The translations under genes were made by a program, and so were the position numbers. Below the pieces are notes generated by a model. It did not search any database. It saw only the letters and a program-made list of their open reading frames with translations, and was not told the DNA's origin. A DNA stretch of 64,000 nt from Neomoorella thermoacetica. GTDB taxonomy: Bacteria; Bacillota; DSM-521; Neomoorellales; Neomoorellaceae. Shown here piece after piece: positions 14,913 to 23,889 of the stretch (its first letter is position 1; every line of letters begins with the position of its first letter). The stretch lies in contig NZ_MDDC01000007.1 of assembly GCF_001875325.1 (NCBI RefSeq), forward strand, positions 1 to 64,000. Reading direction: 5' to 3'.

Positions 14913-15665
14913 TCAACTTGCGGGCGTCCCCGCCGTCACACCGCCGCCCGGAAACGCGCCCGGCTGATCCTGGGGAGAAGGCTGCCGCGGCGTCTGGTCC
15001 GAACCGCCTGACAGCGAGAATTGACCCTGCCCGCCCGGCGGCGGCGTTTGGTCTTTAACACAGGTAAAAAAATTGTTTTTATCTTTTATGTCCTCACTCA
15101 TTATCGCTTTTTGCAAGGCGTCCACCACCGCCCAATCAAAACCGTTCAAGGAAATTTGCCGTAATATTTGCTCGTATGTTAGTCTGCATGGGCGGTAAGG
15201 CCTCTCTTCCAATAGAGCCACAAAGCATTCAACGCAGGCTACTACCCGGCTAAGTGGGTGGAGGTCGGACGCCTGGAGGCCCCGGGGATACCCATCTCCA
15301 TCCCTTTCGTGGTGTTCTTCCACTACCCGTAACACCACTAGCGAGAGGTTGGGTGCCTTCTCTTTCGCCAGCCTCGCTCCAACGATTGGATGAACCTTCA
15401 CTATTTGCCAGTCTTCACTGTCCAAGGGGTGTTTCGCCACCAGTTCTTTTGGCCATGTAACCTTCCCGAAGTCATGGAGAAAACCCGCGAGACGTGCAAG
15501 TTCTACATCAATATCCGAAAAACCCAGCCGCCGCGCCACCGACACCGCGAGATCTGCCGTTAAAATGGAGTGCCGGAAGAGGTCTTCGTGCCACTCCCGC
15601 ATCAGCACTCCCACCGTCCAGAGATCGCGCTGAACCAATAGGGCATTGATTATATTCAAATACAA
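14913..15665 (-). CDS. HD-GYP-type HD domain protein with Pro/Gly-rich tail
   Basis: A 250-residue protein. HSILTADLAVSVARRLG and AGFLHDFGKVTWPKEL give the metal-binding HD pair. LDSEDWQIVKVHPIVGARL and VVEEHHERDGDGYPRGL match HD-GYP family motifs, though the GYP triad itself reads GYP within DGYPRG. Such proteins often degrade cyclic di-GMP, which would fit control of pilus function. The last 50 residues are disordered and rich in Pro, Gly and Gln. It is the last gene of the long Tad run. Confidence 0.8.
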   Translation of the reverse strand: MYLNIINALLVQRDLWTVGVLMREWHEDLFRHSILTADLAVSVARRLGFSDIDVELARLAGFLHDFGKVTWPKELVAKHPLDSEDWQIVKVHPIVGARLAKEKAPNLSLVVLRVVEEHHERDGDGYPRGLQASDLHPLSRVVACVECFVALLEERPYRPCRLTYEQILRQISLNGFDWAVVDALQKAIMSEDIKDKNNFFTCVKDQTPPPGGQGQFSLSGGSDQTPRQPSPQDQPGAFPGGGVTAGTPAS

Positions 15666-15692
15666 TCACCATTCCTTTCGATTCGGGTTTTC

Positions 15693-15719
15693 AAAAAAGA
15701 GCCGGGCTTGAAGCCCGGC
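15693..15719 (-). terminator. Rho-independent terminator
   Basis: GCCGGGCTTCAAGCCCGGC hairpin plus T run on the minus strand, just after the PilT-like gene. Confidence 0.9.
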
Positions 15720-15739
15720 AGGTTAATCCTTAAACGCTG

Positions 15740-16626
15740 TTAACTTCTTCCCTGCAACACCACAAACCAATCATTGTAGGCGGTGTCAGATATGACGGCC
15801 ACGCCGTCCGCGTAGGGCGGCAGCCCGAAATTGACGGTCCCGCCGTCCCTGCGTCCGGCACGTCCCCGGCGGCTATTACGTCCGCGTCGCTCTCCACGGC
15901 GGACCGCACGCCGCTTTCGAAGCTTTCCACGTCTTCGCCGACCTCCCGCTGGTTGACGACGCCGCGGCCGTGGCGGTGCAAATAGCGGATGGGGTCCTCG
16001 ACTGTGACGACGTGCCGCGGCGACGCGCCGTTGATGAAATCGACCACGGCGGCCAGGGTCGCTTCCCTGCCGCTCCCGGCCGGGCCGGCGACCAGGACCA
16101 GACCTTCCCCGGCCGCGAGCAAACGCTCCGCAGCTTTCCGCGCTTCCGGCAGATGGCGAAACACGTCTTCCAGCGTGGGCACGCCCCATCCCAGGGAGCG
16201 GCAGACGATGGCCGGGTTGCCCCGCTGCCGGAAGACGGTGACCAGATACCGGGTGACGCCGGGCAGCGATTTGACGAAGCGGACGATCCCCGTCTTCTCG
16301 AACCGCTCGCGTTGCTCCGGGCGGGCAAAGAGCTCGGCGGCCGCCCGCCACGCCGCCGCCGGGGTCACGACCGCGCCCCAGAGCGGGTTGGCAGATAGAA
16401 AATCGGCGGCCTCTCGGCCCCGGTCGTCCCCCGCCGCGGCGAGGTCCCGGATGCGGCGCAGCTCGCCGTCCACCCGCACGAGCGGCGGGGCGCCGACCGT
16501 GACGTGGACGGCCGCGGCGCCTATTGATGCGGCGAAGCGCAATAAGACTTCTGCGGTTTGGCCCTTTTCGGCGGCCGAGAAGAGAATTTGATTAGATGCA
16601 TTGAATGTATCCACAGTTAGAAGCAC
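15740..16626 (-). pseudogene. PilT-like ATPase, degenerate and frameshifted
   Basis: Resembles PilT/type II secretion ATPases: IGAAAVHVTVGAPPLVRVDGE near the N terminus and HVVTVEDPIRYLHRHGRGVV with NQREVGEDVESF further on. The P-loop reads GPAGSGREATL, where PilT has GPTGSGKSTTL, so the key Lys and Ser/Thr are lost. After DVIAAGDVPDAGT the homologous continuation (VNFGLPPYADGVAVISDTAYNDWF) is found in another frame ending at 15740, while the annotated frame runs to 15730 as non-homologous sequence. A one- or two-base indel near 15840 is likely. Probably not an active motor. Confidence 0.7.
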
Positions 16627-16675
16627 ACCTCCGATTATGATGGGGTTTTCAAAGCAGAATACTTTAAAACCCGGC

Positions 16676-17218
16676 CTAGCGGCGCAACTCAGGCGCGGCA
16701 GCCGTGTGGACTTTCATCTCCACCACGTTCTGCCCCGCAGCCAATTTTCCGAACGGCCCGAGTTCGACTGGCACGGCGATCTCAGCAGCCACGCCGGGCT
16801 GCGCCACCGTCACCGTTCTATCGCCCGTGGAATAGGAGAACGGGGTGGAAAGAGAACCCACTCGCTTCGCATCGTCAGGATAGTTCATTACATAAAAGAA
16901 CACTTCCCGGTAGTCTCCGTCGACCAGGTGCCCCCGTAAGGGGACGTAGTTGGCCCTGAGAATGGCGTCGAAACTCGCTTTCGCTCTACCTGGTACAACC
17001 ACTAAACGCGGGCCGGAAGGGTCGGCCAGAGCGTCGGGGTCGATTTCCGCCGCGGCCGCCCGGACCGCCAGGTTTAGGGCGTGGCGGCACGCCACCTTGG
17101 CGGCGTAAAGTCTCCCCAAGTCCCAGGCCATACTCAAAGCGCAGAGGAAGATCGGAAAGAAGAAAACGAAGAGCAGGGCGGCCGAGCCACGGCGCGAAAG
17201 GACACGCTTCAGCGTCAT
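16676..17218 (-). CDS. TadE/TadG-like pseudopilin
   Basis: 180 residues. A short N-terminal basic region (RRGSAALLFVFFFPIFLCAL) leads into one membrane segment, then MAWDLGRLYAAKVACRHALNLAVRAAA, the helix typical of TadG-like proteins. The rest is a predicted extracellular beta-rich domain. It overlaps the 17215-17685 gene by 4 bases (ATGA). It probably forms a minor pilin or a membrane anchor for the Tad fibre. Confidence 0.75.
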   Translation of the reverse strand: MTLKRVLSRRGSAALLFVFFFPIFLCALSMAWDLGRLYAAKVACRHALNLAVRAAAAEIDPDALADPSGPRLVVVPGRAKASFDAILRANYVPLRGHLVDGDYREVFFYVMNYPDDAKRVGSLSTPFSYSTGDRTVTVAQPGVAAEIAVPVELGPFGKLAAGQNVVEMKVHTAAAPELRR

Positions 17219-17685
17219 TCGATGAACACCTCGCTTTTAGCCGTGGCCGACGCCTTAAGGTAAATGACGTCGCCGCCGAAAACTGCCCTGCCGAGTAAGC
17301 CTAAAAGGGGGGAATCGACTTTGAAAGGATATACGACCCCAACAGTGAGATTGTTGCCCCGCTGGATCTTGCTGCCTACGTCAGGACCCCATACGACCAC
17401 TTTGCCTGGATCGTTATAAGGGGCGGAAGCGTTGATATCGGCGCCTAAAACCTTGCCCCCGGGCGTCCATTGCTGGAGGTATTGCGCCGTCGCGGAACGG
17501 ATGTCGGCAGAGAATTCGCCTTTCCTGGCCGCGTCGACGGCCGCCGACATAGCGGCATAGTTGACGCCAGTCCAGACGTACATCATTTCCCCGCCCCAAA
17601 AAACCATAAAGAACAGAACGAACAATATCGGCATGAGAAGCGCCGCTTCCACTACGGCGCTTCCCCTTTCGTGCCGTCGCCTCAC
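17215..17685 (-). CDS. TadE-like pseudopilin
   Basis: 156 residues from the GTG at 17685, which overlaps the stop of the pilin gene (GTGA). RRRHERGSAVVEAALLMPIL is the TadE motif: a basic stretch, a Gly cleavage site and Glu at +5 or +6, then a membrane helix. The remainder is a periplasm-like beta domain (VVWGPDVGSKIQRGNNLTVG). The longer frame from 17871 would translate the pilin gene out of frame. Processed by the prepilin peptidase at 25.7-26.2 kb, by inference. Confidence 0.75.
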   Translation of the reverse strand: MRRRHERGSAVVEAALLMPILFVLFFMVFWGGEMMYVWTGVNYAAMSAAVDAARKGEFSADIRSATAQYLQQWTPGGKVLGADINASAPYNDPGKVVVWGPDVGSKIQRGNNLTVGVVYPFKVDSPLLGLLGRAVFGGDVIYLKASATAKSEVFIE

Positions 17686-17861
17686 GGCGTGCCCACCCCC
17701 GAAATGCGGTCGATCATCTCCTGGATTTTTCCTTTGGTGGCCGTGGCCAGGCTGCCGATCATGGTTCCTACGGCCAGCGTGAAGAGGATGATCCAGAGGG
17801 CGTTTTCCAGGAAAGTGTTGCCCCGCTCGTCGAGAAACATATTTTTGGCGGAAGGATGCAT
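17682..17861 (-). CDS. Flp-like small pilin (59 residues)
   Basis: Encoded in a different frame from the longer predicted one. The ATG at 17861 has GGAGGTGA 7 bases upstream. The product starts MHPSAKNMFLDERGNTFLEN, then a hydrophobic helix (ALWIILFTLAVGTMIGSL). DERG/NTFLE has the class III cleavage Gly and Glu+5, as in the three tandem pilins at 31.5-32.2 kb (EEKG/STFIE). It is probably a second-system major pilin. Confidence 0.8.
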   Translation of the reverse strand: MHPSAKNMFLDERGNTFLENALWIILFTLAVGTMIGSLATATKGKIQEMIDRISGVGTP

Positions 17862-17897
17862 TTACGTTCACCTCCGTTGGTAAATATGGCCCGCAAT

Positions 17898-17924
17898 AAA
17901 AAGAGGGCGGCTGTGTGCCGCCCT
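17898..17924 (-). terminator. Rho-independent terminator
   Basis: AGGGCGGCACACAGCCGCCCT hairpin followed by CTTTTT on the minus strand, overlapping the end of the vWA gene. Confidence 0.85.
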
Positions 17925-19336
17925 ACCATTCCAGCGTACGGATATACATTTTTTCTTTAATGTTCCCTTGAACCGTTAAAGGTAGCGAAACTTCTTTCGT
18001 GACGCCGTACTTGGCAGCCCGTACCTTTACCGTATAGACCCCATCCCCCGGCCACGTGCCCGGGGAACCTCCATCCGGTACAACGAACTCGCACCAATAC
18101 CTCTGGAGCGCCGCGTCCCAAGACATGCCCAATTGCTGGCCGTTTGGTAAAACTACGTAAATAGAGTCTGCCGGCGACCGCGTGCCTTCAGCAGGTTCGG
18201 ACGCCGCCCCGAAGAAATCGACTTGCAAGTGGCCGCCGCTGTTCTCCACCCTGACTGTGTGGGCGCCAGCGGGTAGGTTGCCCACACGGACGTAGTTGTG
18301 GCCTTTATTGAGCGTCTGGAACGAGCCGTAGTACGTCCCGTCCACGTACACCTTCGCGTAGCCGTCGTTAAAGTCGCTGCCGTTGAATTGGATATATACC
18401 GCCGTGGCCGACCTCGTGAAGCGACACTCCAGCCAGCCGCTGCTCATCCACACGACCTTGCCGTCCGGGGAATAGCCGTAGAAGCCGCCTTTGGTCACAG
18501 CGGCCGACTCGGCGTCGAGCACCTCATCGTATGGTGATGAGCGGTAGCCCGAGTATTGGGCGGCCGACGGCGAAGCAGGTAACGTCAAAGCCGCGTAAAC
18601 CCTTACCTTCTGCCCCCGCATCGCAGGGTTCGGCTGCAGTGAGGCCGAAAGCTCGTAGGCCGCGACGCTGAGGGTACGGGTGGCCGATGCCAATGCTCCG
18701 TACGGGTCGTGGATCGTCACGACTATTTCCCACGTCCCCGGCTGGTCGGGGGTAAAAGTCACCGTAGATCCCTGTCCGAGCTGAATCTGCTGACCGTTAG
18801 GTTTTTTGGCCGTCCAGACGTATACCAATGGATCGCCGTCGGCGTCCGTGGCCGTGGCTGTGAACGTCACAGGATTTCCCACGAACGGGTTTGATGGGAT
18901 CCAAGAAACGCTCGTAATCTGGGGCCAATTATTGAGGCCGATTTGAGTTAAGATGTCGTCATAAGCCGCTTTGATCCCGTTGCTCAGATAATAGAACTTG
19001 CCACGGGTTCGTGAAAGAAGACGGCCGGCCTGTCCGGAATCGTAACCGATAATGTTAGCCACAATGTTTTGCGATCCCAGGGATGCGCCTTCATCCTGGG
19101 CGTACCTCCCGTTCTCGGGTTCGTGAAAAGGCGCGTCTGTCACTAGAATGATCATTTTTCCGGCACCGACACGTCCCTCACTAGCAAACTTCGATTCTGC
19201 GAGCATCATCGCGTCTATCCCCGATTCGGGAGCATCACCGCCGCCATACGCGTAAAGACCGCTTACCCAATAGGTAAAAGTGTCTACAGAAGAAGCAAAG
19301 CCGAACCACCTCGGGCATCCGCGTTCCCCTGCGTCT
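17923..19336 (-). pseudogene. Secreted vWA-PKD protein, 5' part destroyed by a palindromic element
   Basis: The frame has no natural start. It opens at about 19353 inside a palindrome and reads FASSVDTFTYWVSGLYAYGG GDAPESGIDAMM, the second half of a von Willebrand A domain, then IILVTDAPFHEPEN. The MIDAS half is missing. A good ribosome site and MCLKFRKL start codons survive on the other side of the palindrome (19423-19402). Then come a PKD/Ig-like domain (DADGDPLVYVWTAKKPNG), a carbohydrate-binding-like region and a C-terminal GNIKEKMYIRTLEW. The internal ATGs near 19209 could still give a truncated protein of about 428 residues. Confidence 0.65.
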
Positions 19337-19401
19337 TTATAAAACCGCCGCTTTCATCCCGCCCCCTGAAGGGGGCGGGTCTTCCCGCGGCGGTTTTATA
19401 A
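19337..19401. repeat. 65-bp palindromic element inside the vWA gene
   Basis: TTATAAAACCGCCGC and its mirror GCGGCGGTTTTATAA flank an inner CCCGCCCCCTTCAGGGGGCGGG hairpin. The inner part with GGAAGACCCG and GGGCGGGATGAAA resembles the left-end hairpin of TnpB element 1 (12720-12753) and a copy at 21035-21080. It separates the ribosome site and first codons from the rest of the vWA gene. Confidence 0.75.
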
Positions 19402-19515
19402 GCTTCCTAAATTTAAGGCACATCCGTTTCACCTCCTTGCTTAAGTAATGCCAGGTTAAAATAATTCTCTCCCTTTTTTTCTTTGCCGCAACAAGATAAT
19501 CGGCTCTAAGACAGC

Positions 19516-20979
19516 CTACCATTCTAACGTTCTGACGTACACTTTTTCTTTAATGTTTCCTTGGATAGTCACATAAACAAAAGCGTTCTTGCTTACGTTG
19601 TTTTTCACGGCCGTGAAACTGAAAGCATACGTCCCGTTTCCGGGGTAACCGCCAGAAGCACTACCTTCGGGTATCAAGATTTCCGCCCAATACCTCCGAA
19701 GCGCCGAATCCCAGTTAAGAGGAATATTCTGTCCCCTTGGATCCTTTAAAGCAATGGAGTCAGCGACAACTCGCTCATTGTCCGGTGTTATAAGGGATGC
19801 GTAAAGTCGCAACTTTTGGCCTCTGGATACCACATTCTGAGAAGCCGCAACCTGAAGCGTAAAGTCCCAGATGGCGGTCAACGATACGCTCCTGTTCGCC
19901 GTGCCGCCTTTCCCGTCCATTACCGTCACGCTGATGATCCACGTCCCGGGGCTGGGTGGTTTCCAAACAAGGGTGGGACTATTGTTTCCTATGTTCACTA
20001 CATTGCCTCCGGGATCCCGTACCGCCCATTGAAAAGTTAGAGGGTCGTTATCCGGATCGGAAGCCGTCACGGTAAACGTCACGGCAGTCACCCCAGCAAT
20101 TATGGTACCATTGGGACTGTAAGAGAGACCGCTGATTATCGGCGGACGATTATTAGGGGCGGAAACGCCGAAAAAAATATTGCGGGACAACGACTGGCCG
20201 GGAAATACAGAAGCAGGATACCAATACGTTATCGCAGCACTATCTCCGTAGGACGATCCCGGAGAGCCGGCATCCCAAACGGTGCCGATATTACCGGGCC
20301 ATCTGCCCAAAATAATCTTATCCGGGGTTGTAACATAAAAGTTTTTAATAAAGCAAATAGCTTTCAGCGAACCCGTATACACTTCCCATCGATCGGGAAG
20401 ATTTGAACCCTCGTAAACAGTTTCGTAATAGACGGGGTACGCGTTTTCACCATAAACGACATTAAACCTTGCCGCGTCATCCCTAGCTACATTCGTATCC
20501 CACAAAATCCTGAAACCCACTGTATGAGATCTACCGTCAACAGGTGTTGCTGTCAACCTCTGCTCGATAACGGTAGAAAACGGAAAAGAAAACCGTAGCG
20601 TGATCCTCACGCCATCTACCGTCCAGTAGAGCTCAATGAAATTGGTCCCCACACTGTAGGAACTGGGACTCGTACCGTAAGGACCTAGCACATAGTCTCT
20701 CCCGTCTATCCGCGCTGTTAATTTAGACGTATGGGAGACACTATTCCAATAAGACGGGTACAAGCAAGGCACCAAATTTCCGCCCGTTTTGGAAAAGAAA
20801 CTGTACCCACCCCCATTGATATCAACCAAGACTCTCACATCAGAGGTAGAAATCTCCTTGAGGTTCTCGGCAAAAGCATTTGTAGTCCACAAAAAGAACA
20901 CCAAAAAAAACAATAATACTTCCCTTAACCTAATTTTCCAACGTGCCTTGTTTTCCTTTGCCTGGAACATAAGGATCAT
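19516..20979 (-). CDS. Secreted PKD-domain protein
   Basis: 487 residues. The signal peptide (LREVLLFFLVFFLWTTNAFA) is clear. The N-terminal 260 residues are a beta-rich domain I do not recognise (VDINGGGYSFFSKTGGNLVP). A PKD/Ig-like domain follows (DPDNDPLTFQWAVRDPGGN; GTWIISVTVMDGKGG). The last 16 residues are GNIKEKVYVRTLEW plus preceding IQ, almost the same as the end of the neighbouring vWA protein. The shared ending suggests a common sorting or attachment role. It lies in the Tad run and is likely a surface adhesin or fibre-tip protein. Confidence 0.7.
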   Translation of the reverse strand: MILMFQAKENKARWKIRLREVLLFFLVFFLWTTNAFAENLKEISTSDVRVLVDINGGGYSFFSKTGGNLVPCLYPSYWNSVSHTSKLTARIDGRDYVLGPYGTSPSSYSVGTNFIELYWTVDGVRITLRFSFPFSTVIEQRLTATPVDGRSHTVGFRILWDTNVARDDAARFNVVYGENAYPVYYETVYEGSNLPDRWEVYTGSLKAICFIKNFYVTTPDKIILGRWPGNIGTVWDAGSPGSSYGDSAAITYWYPASVFPGQSLSRNIFFGVSAPNNRPPIISGLSYSPNGTIIAGVTAVTFTVTASDPDNDPLTFQWAVRDPGGNVVNIGNNSPTLVWKPPSPGTWIISVTVMDGKGGTANRSVSLTAIWDFTLQVAASQNVVSRGQKLRLYASLITPDNERVVADSIALKDPRGQNIPLNWDSALRRYWAEILIPEGSASGGYPGNGTYAFSFTAVKNNVSKNAFVYVTIQGNIKEKVYVRTLEW

Positions 20980-21034
20980 GCCCCTTTAGCATACATATTG
21001 GAAGAATTCCAGAATCAGAATCTCAGCTTGCCAA

Positions 21035-21080
21035 TTTCGTCCCCTGAAGGGGCGGGTTTTCTTGCGGCGGATCTGTAAAA
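21035..21080 (-). repeat. Left-end-like hairpin (GGAAnACCCGCCCC family), solo
   Basis: Minus strand CCGCCGCAAGAAAACCCGCC followed by CCTTCAGGGGACGAAA, matching the core of the palindrome at 19337-19401. Lies upstream of the secreted PKD gene, so it could also affect its transcription. Confidence 0.5.
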
Positions 21081-21116
21081 CGGAACATACCACTAACCTC
21101 CTTTCTTATGACCCTT

Positions 21117-21147
21117 AAAAACTATGAGCGGCTCTTGTACGAGCCGC
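21117..21147 (-). terminator. Rho-independent terminator after tadC-2
   Basis: GCGGCTCGTACAAGAGCCGC hairpin, then ATAGTTTTT on the minus strand, just past the tadC-2 stop. Confidence 0.75.
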
Positions 21148-21154
21148 CCGTTCC

Positions 21155-21916
21155 TCAAAATTTCAACTTCTGGATTATGTCCGCGAATAAGGGGAATACG
21201 AAGACTATCAGCAACAAGAGCCCAAGGATCACCGGCAAAATAGACATGAAGACCGGCTGAGCTTTCACCTTCCGCTTGGCCTCGTTGGCACGGGCCTCGT
21301 AAGCTTTCCTGGCGAAGCCCGCGAGTATTGCGTCCACATCGGCTCCGGTCGTTATGCCGAAGAGAAGGACCGACACGAAAGAATCCATGGGGCCGTATCG
21401 GCAGCGGGCCGCCATGCGCCGCAGGGCCACGTTCAAAGGGTATACTTTCAATTCGCGGTCCATCACGTCCAATTGTCGCCGCAACTCGCCGCGCAGCACC
21501 TTCCGCGCCGTGTCCAGGGCCATGAATAGGTCGCTGGCCTTGGCGTACACCCGCACCAGGCTGATGAGAAGCGGAAACTCCCGGGCGATGTCCTCTTCCC
21601 GCTTTTTTTCCGCCATCTTGAGGTAACCCTTGGAAGCCCGCCAGCCGAGGATGGTCAAGGCCAACGGCGTGACGGCCGCCGCCGGGCCTTTCCCGACCAG
21701 AGACGCCGCCGCCCATAAGACGCCGCAGGCCAGGATGGCCGCCCGGATCCGCACCAGCGGAGAAAGGTCCACCTCCAACCCTTCGGCTCGGGCAACTTCC
21801 GCCATGTCGGCCACCAGGGCGGCTCGGACGTCGCCCTTACCGACGGCGATAGATCGGGGAAGCGGCACCAGCCAAACTAGAACCGCGACCGCACAAAGAA
21901 CCGCCGCTATCACCAT
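21155..21916 (-). CDS. tadC: Tad system 2 membrane platform protein TadC (T2SSF)
   Basis: 253 residues. Membrane helices at the N terminus (VIAAVLCAVAVLVWLVPL), near residue 60-95 and at the C terminus (FMSILPVILGLLLLIVFVFP). Between them lies the cytoplasmic T2SSF helix bundle: EEDIAREFPLLISLVRVYAK, then FGITTGADVDAILAGFARKA. It overlaps tadB-2 by 7 bases. Together they would form the inner-membrane base driven by the TadA ATPase. Confidence 0.85.
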   Translation of the reverse strand: MVIAAVLCAVAVLVWLVPLPRSIAVGKGDVRAALVADMAEVARAEGLEVDLSPLVRIRAAILACGVLWAAASLVGKGPAAAVTPLALTILGWRASKGYLKMAEKKREEDIAREFPLLISLVRVYAKASDLFMALDTARKVLRGELRRQLDVMDRELKVYPLNVALRRMAARCRYGPMDSFVSVLLFGITTGADVDAILAGFARKAYEARANEAKRKVKAQPVFMSILPVILGLLLLIVFVFPLFADIIQKLKF

Positions 21917-22698
21917 TCTCCCACCGCTTCCCGCGTCGACAGCGCCCAGACGAAGTATTCCGCCAGGAAGACGCCGCAGACGATCAACTTGCCGGTGAGG
22001 GTATGGGCGAGGATCTCCTGGGATTGAGGAAACAAGAAAAACGCCATGCCGGTCATGAGGGGCAAAAGAAGAAGCAAAGCGTTAATCGTTAGCCTTTGCC
22101 CCCGCATCTCGTTTTTCATCTCTTCCCGGAGGTTCATGCGGTCGCGGATGGTCTCCACCACCGCCGCGACCACGGTCCCGGCGTCGGCGCCGAACCGCTC
22201 GGCCTCTAGCACCCCGTCGACGAAAGCGCGTACGTCTTGGGACGGGACGCGCTCGGCCAGGCCGCGCAGGGCCTCACCTATCGAGGCGCCGGTCCTGTAG
22301 TCGGCGACGGTCTTTTTCAATTCGGCGCTCAAAGGGTCAGATACGCACTCGGCCGCCTTATCCAGGGCGCCGATGAGGTCGCCCGTGGCCTGGTGCAAAG
22401 CGGCGACCATCTGCAGGGCCACCTCGGCCTGGGAATCTAAGAGGGCCCGTCGGTCCCGCTCCTCCATGGCCCGGCATTTCCGGTCGAAAAGGGCGGCCAG
22501 AAAGACGGCCAGGGCCGCCGCCAGCGGGTTGGAAAGAGCCAGCCCCGCCACGACGCCCACTACCGCCATGACAAGGGTCTTCCATCGAACCGGCGGCTTG
22601 GCGTCGCCGTGTGATATCGAAAAATGCGGCAAGGGCGGCGCCGCCCACGCGAAAACGGCCACGCCGGCCAGGGCGGCTACAAACTTTGGGGTGATCAC
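21910..22698 (-). CDS. tadB: Tad system 2 membrane platform protein TadB (T2SSF)
   Basis: 262 residues. Hydrophobic N terminus (FVAALAGVAVFAWAAPPLP), second membrane region near residue 45-75, then RRALLDSQAEVALQMVAALH, the start of the T2SSF bundle, with VPSQDVRAFVDGVLEAERFG and a C-terminal membrane pair. The GTG start overlaps the tadA-2 stop (GTGA), a sign of translational coupling. Confidence 0.85.
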   Translation of the reverse strand: MITPKFVAALAGVAVFAWAAPPLPHFSISHGDAKPPVRWKTLVMAVVGVVAGLALSNPLAAALAVFLAALFDRKCRAMEERDRRALLDSQAEVALQMVAALHQATGDLIGALDKAAECVSDPLSAELKKTVADYRTGASIGEALRGLAERVPSQDVRAFVDGVLEAERFGADAGTVVAAVVETIRDRMNLREEMKNEMRGQRLTINALLLLLPLMTGMAFFLFPQSQEILAHTLTGKLIVCGVFLAEYFVWALSTREAVGEW

Positions 22699-23882
22699 CG
22701 GTCTTCCCTCCTCTGATCCTTAAAGCCGAACGCCGGGATCTCCGGCGGTTCGGCCTCCAGGTTGTTGCGTATTTTATCCAACAGCACGTCGTTAACCGGG
22801 TTGGCACAAATATGGGTTCCTCCGCGGAGGACAAAGATGTCGCGGGCCACAGGACCCTGATTCCAGCCTTCGAGCTGCACCACCCGCACGACCCGCCGGG
22901 AGCCGTCGGAAAACCGCTTCACGAAGACGAAGAGGTCCATGGTCTCGCAGATCATGTATTCAAGCTCCTCCGCCGTCACGCCGCCCGCGCGGATCATCGC
23001 CCGGGTGAGACGGTGGACGGCTTCGTTGACGCTGTAGTTGGCGTGGACGGTCGTCAGGCTCCCCTCGTGGCCCGTGCCCATGGCTTGCAGAAGCTCGAAG
23101 GCTTCGGCGCCGCGCACCTCGCCGATGATTATCCGATCTGGCCGCATGCGGAGGGAATTGATCATCAAGCGGTGAATGTCGGCCTTGTCCGAAGCCTCCA
23201 TGGCCACGCAATGAGGGTGGTCCAGGTTCAGCTCCCGCATGTCCTCGATGGTGATCAACCTTTCCTGGCGAGGGATGAAAGTGGTGAGCCACCGCAGGAA
23301 AGTCGTCTTGCCGCTTCCGGTGGCCCCGCAGACTATAATGTTGGCTTTACCTTTTACCGCCGCGTCGAAGAACCATACCATTTCCGGGCTGATGCTACCC
23401 CGGCGTAAAAGGTCGCCGGTGTCGAAGACTTTATGCACGAATTTGCGGATGGTGATCACCGGGTATTCCGTGACCGGCGGGATGACGGCGTTCACGCGGG
23501 AGCCGTCCGGAAGACGCGCGTCTTCCAGCGGCGAGGAAAAATTTATCCTCCGTCCGCAGCGCTGCATGATGCGGTATACTACGTTCAACAGCTCTTCGCC
23601 GTCGGCGTACCGTAGGTCGGTCGGCTCGATCGTCCCGTTCCGTTCTACATAAATCTGCCCGGGACCGTTGACCATTATTTCGGAAACCTCCGGGTCGGCC
23701 AGCAAATCCTCGATGGGGCCGAGGCCGACGAGGCGGCGGAGGATCTCCCGCTCCACCGCCTCGTCACGCCGGCCCAGGACGGCCCGCGTCTCTTCCCGAA
23801 TGACCCCTTCGACCTCGTCTTCGGTGAAGACGCGGGCTTCGAGCCGCCCTTTCACTTCGGCCAGCAAGCTTTCAAATTCCAC
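22695..23882 (-). CDS. tadA: Tad system 2 secretion ATPase TadA
   Basis: 395 residues, VirB11/TadA family. [20 protein letters not shown] is the N-terminal domain signature. Walker A is [16 protein letters not shown], followed by [16 protein letters not shown] (Asp box) and [19 protein letters not shown] (Walker B), with [15 protein letters not shown] (His box). All catalytic parts look intact. It would power assembly of the system-2 fibre. Confidence 0.92.
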   Translation of the reverse strand: MEFESLLAEVKGRLEARVFTEDEVEGVIREETRAVLGRRDEAVEREILRRLVGLGPIEDLLADPEVSEIMVNGPGQIYVERNGTIEPTDLRYADGEELLNVVYRIMQRCGRRINFSSPLEDARLPDGSRVNAVIPPVTEYPVITIRKFVHKVFDTGDLLRRGSISPEMVWFFDAAVKGKANIIVCGATGSGKTTFLRWLTTFIPRQERLITIEDMRELNLDHPHCVAMEASDKADIHRLMINSLRMRPDRIIIGEVRGAEAFELLQAMGTGHEGSLTTVHANYSVNEAVHRLTRAMIRAGGVTAEELEYMICETMDLFVFVKRFSDGSRRVVRVVQLEGWNQGPVARDIFVLRGGTHICANPVNDVLLDKIRNNLEAEPPEIPAFGFKDQRREDR

Positions 23883-23889
23883 GGCCCGT

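Noticed and set aside
21093-21716. 207-residue minus-strand frame rich in Gly/Arg
   Set aside because: Off-frame shadow of tadC-2, with the Arg/Gly/Pro composition typical of shifted GC-rich codons.
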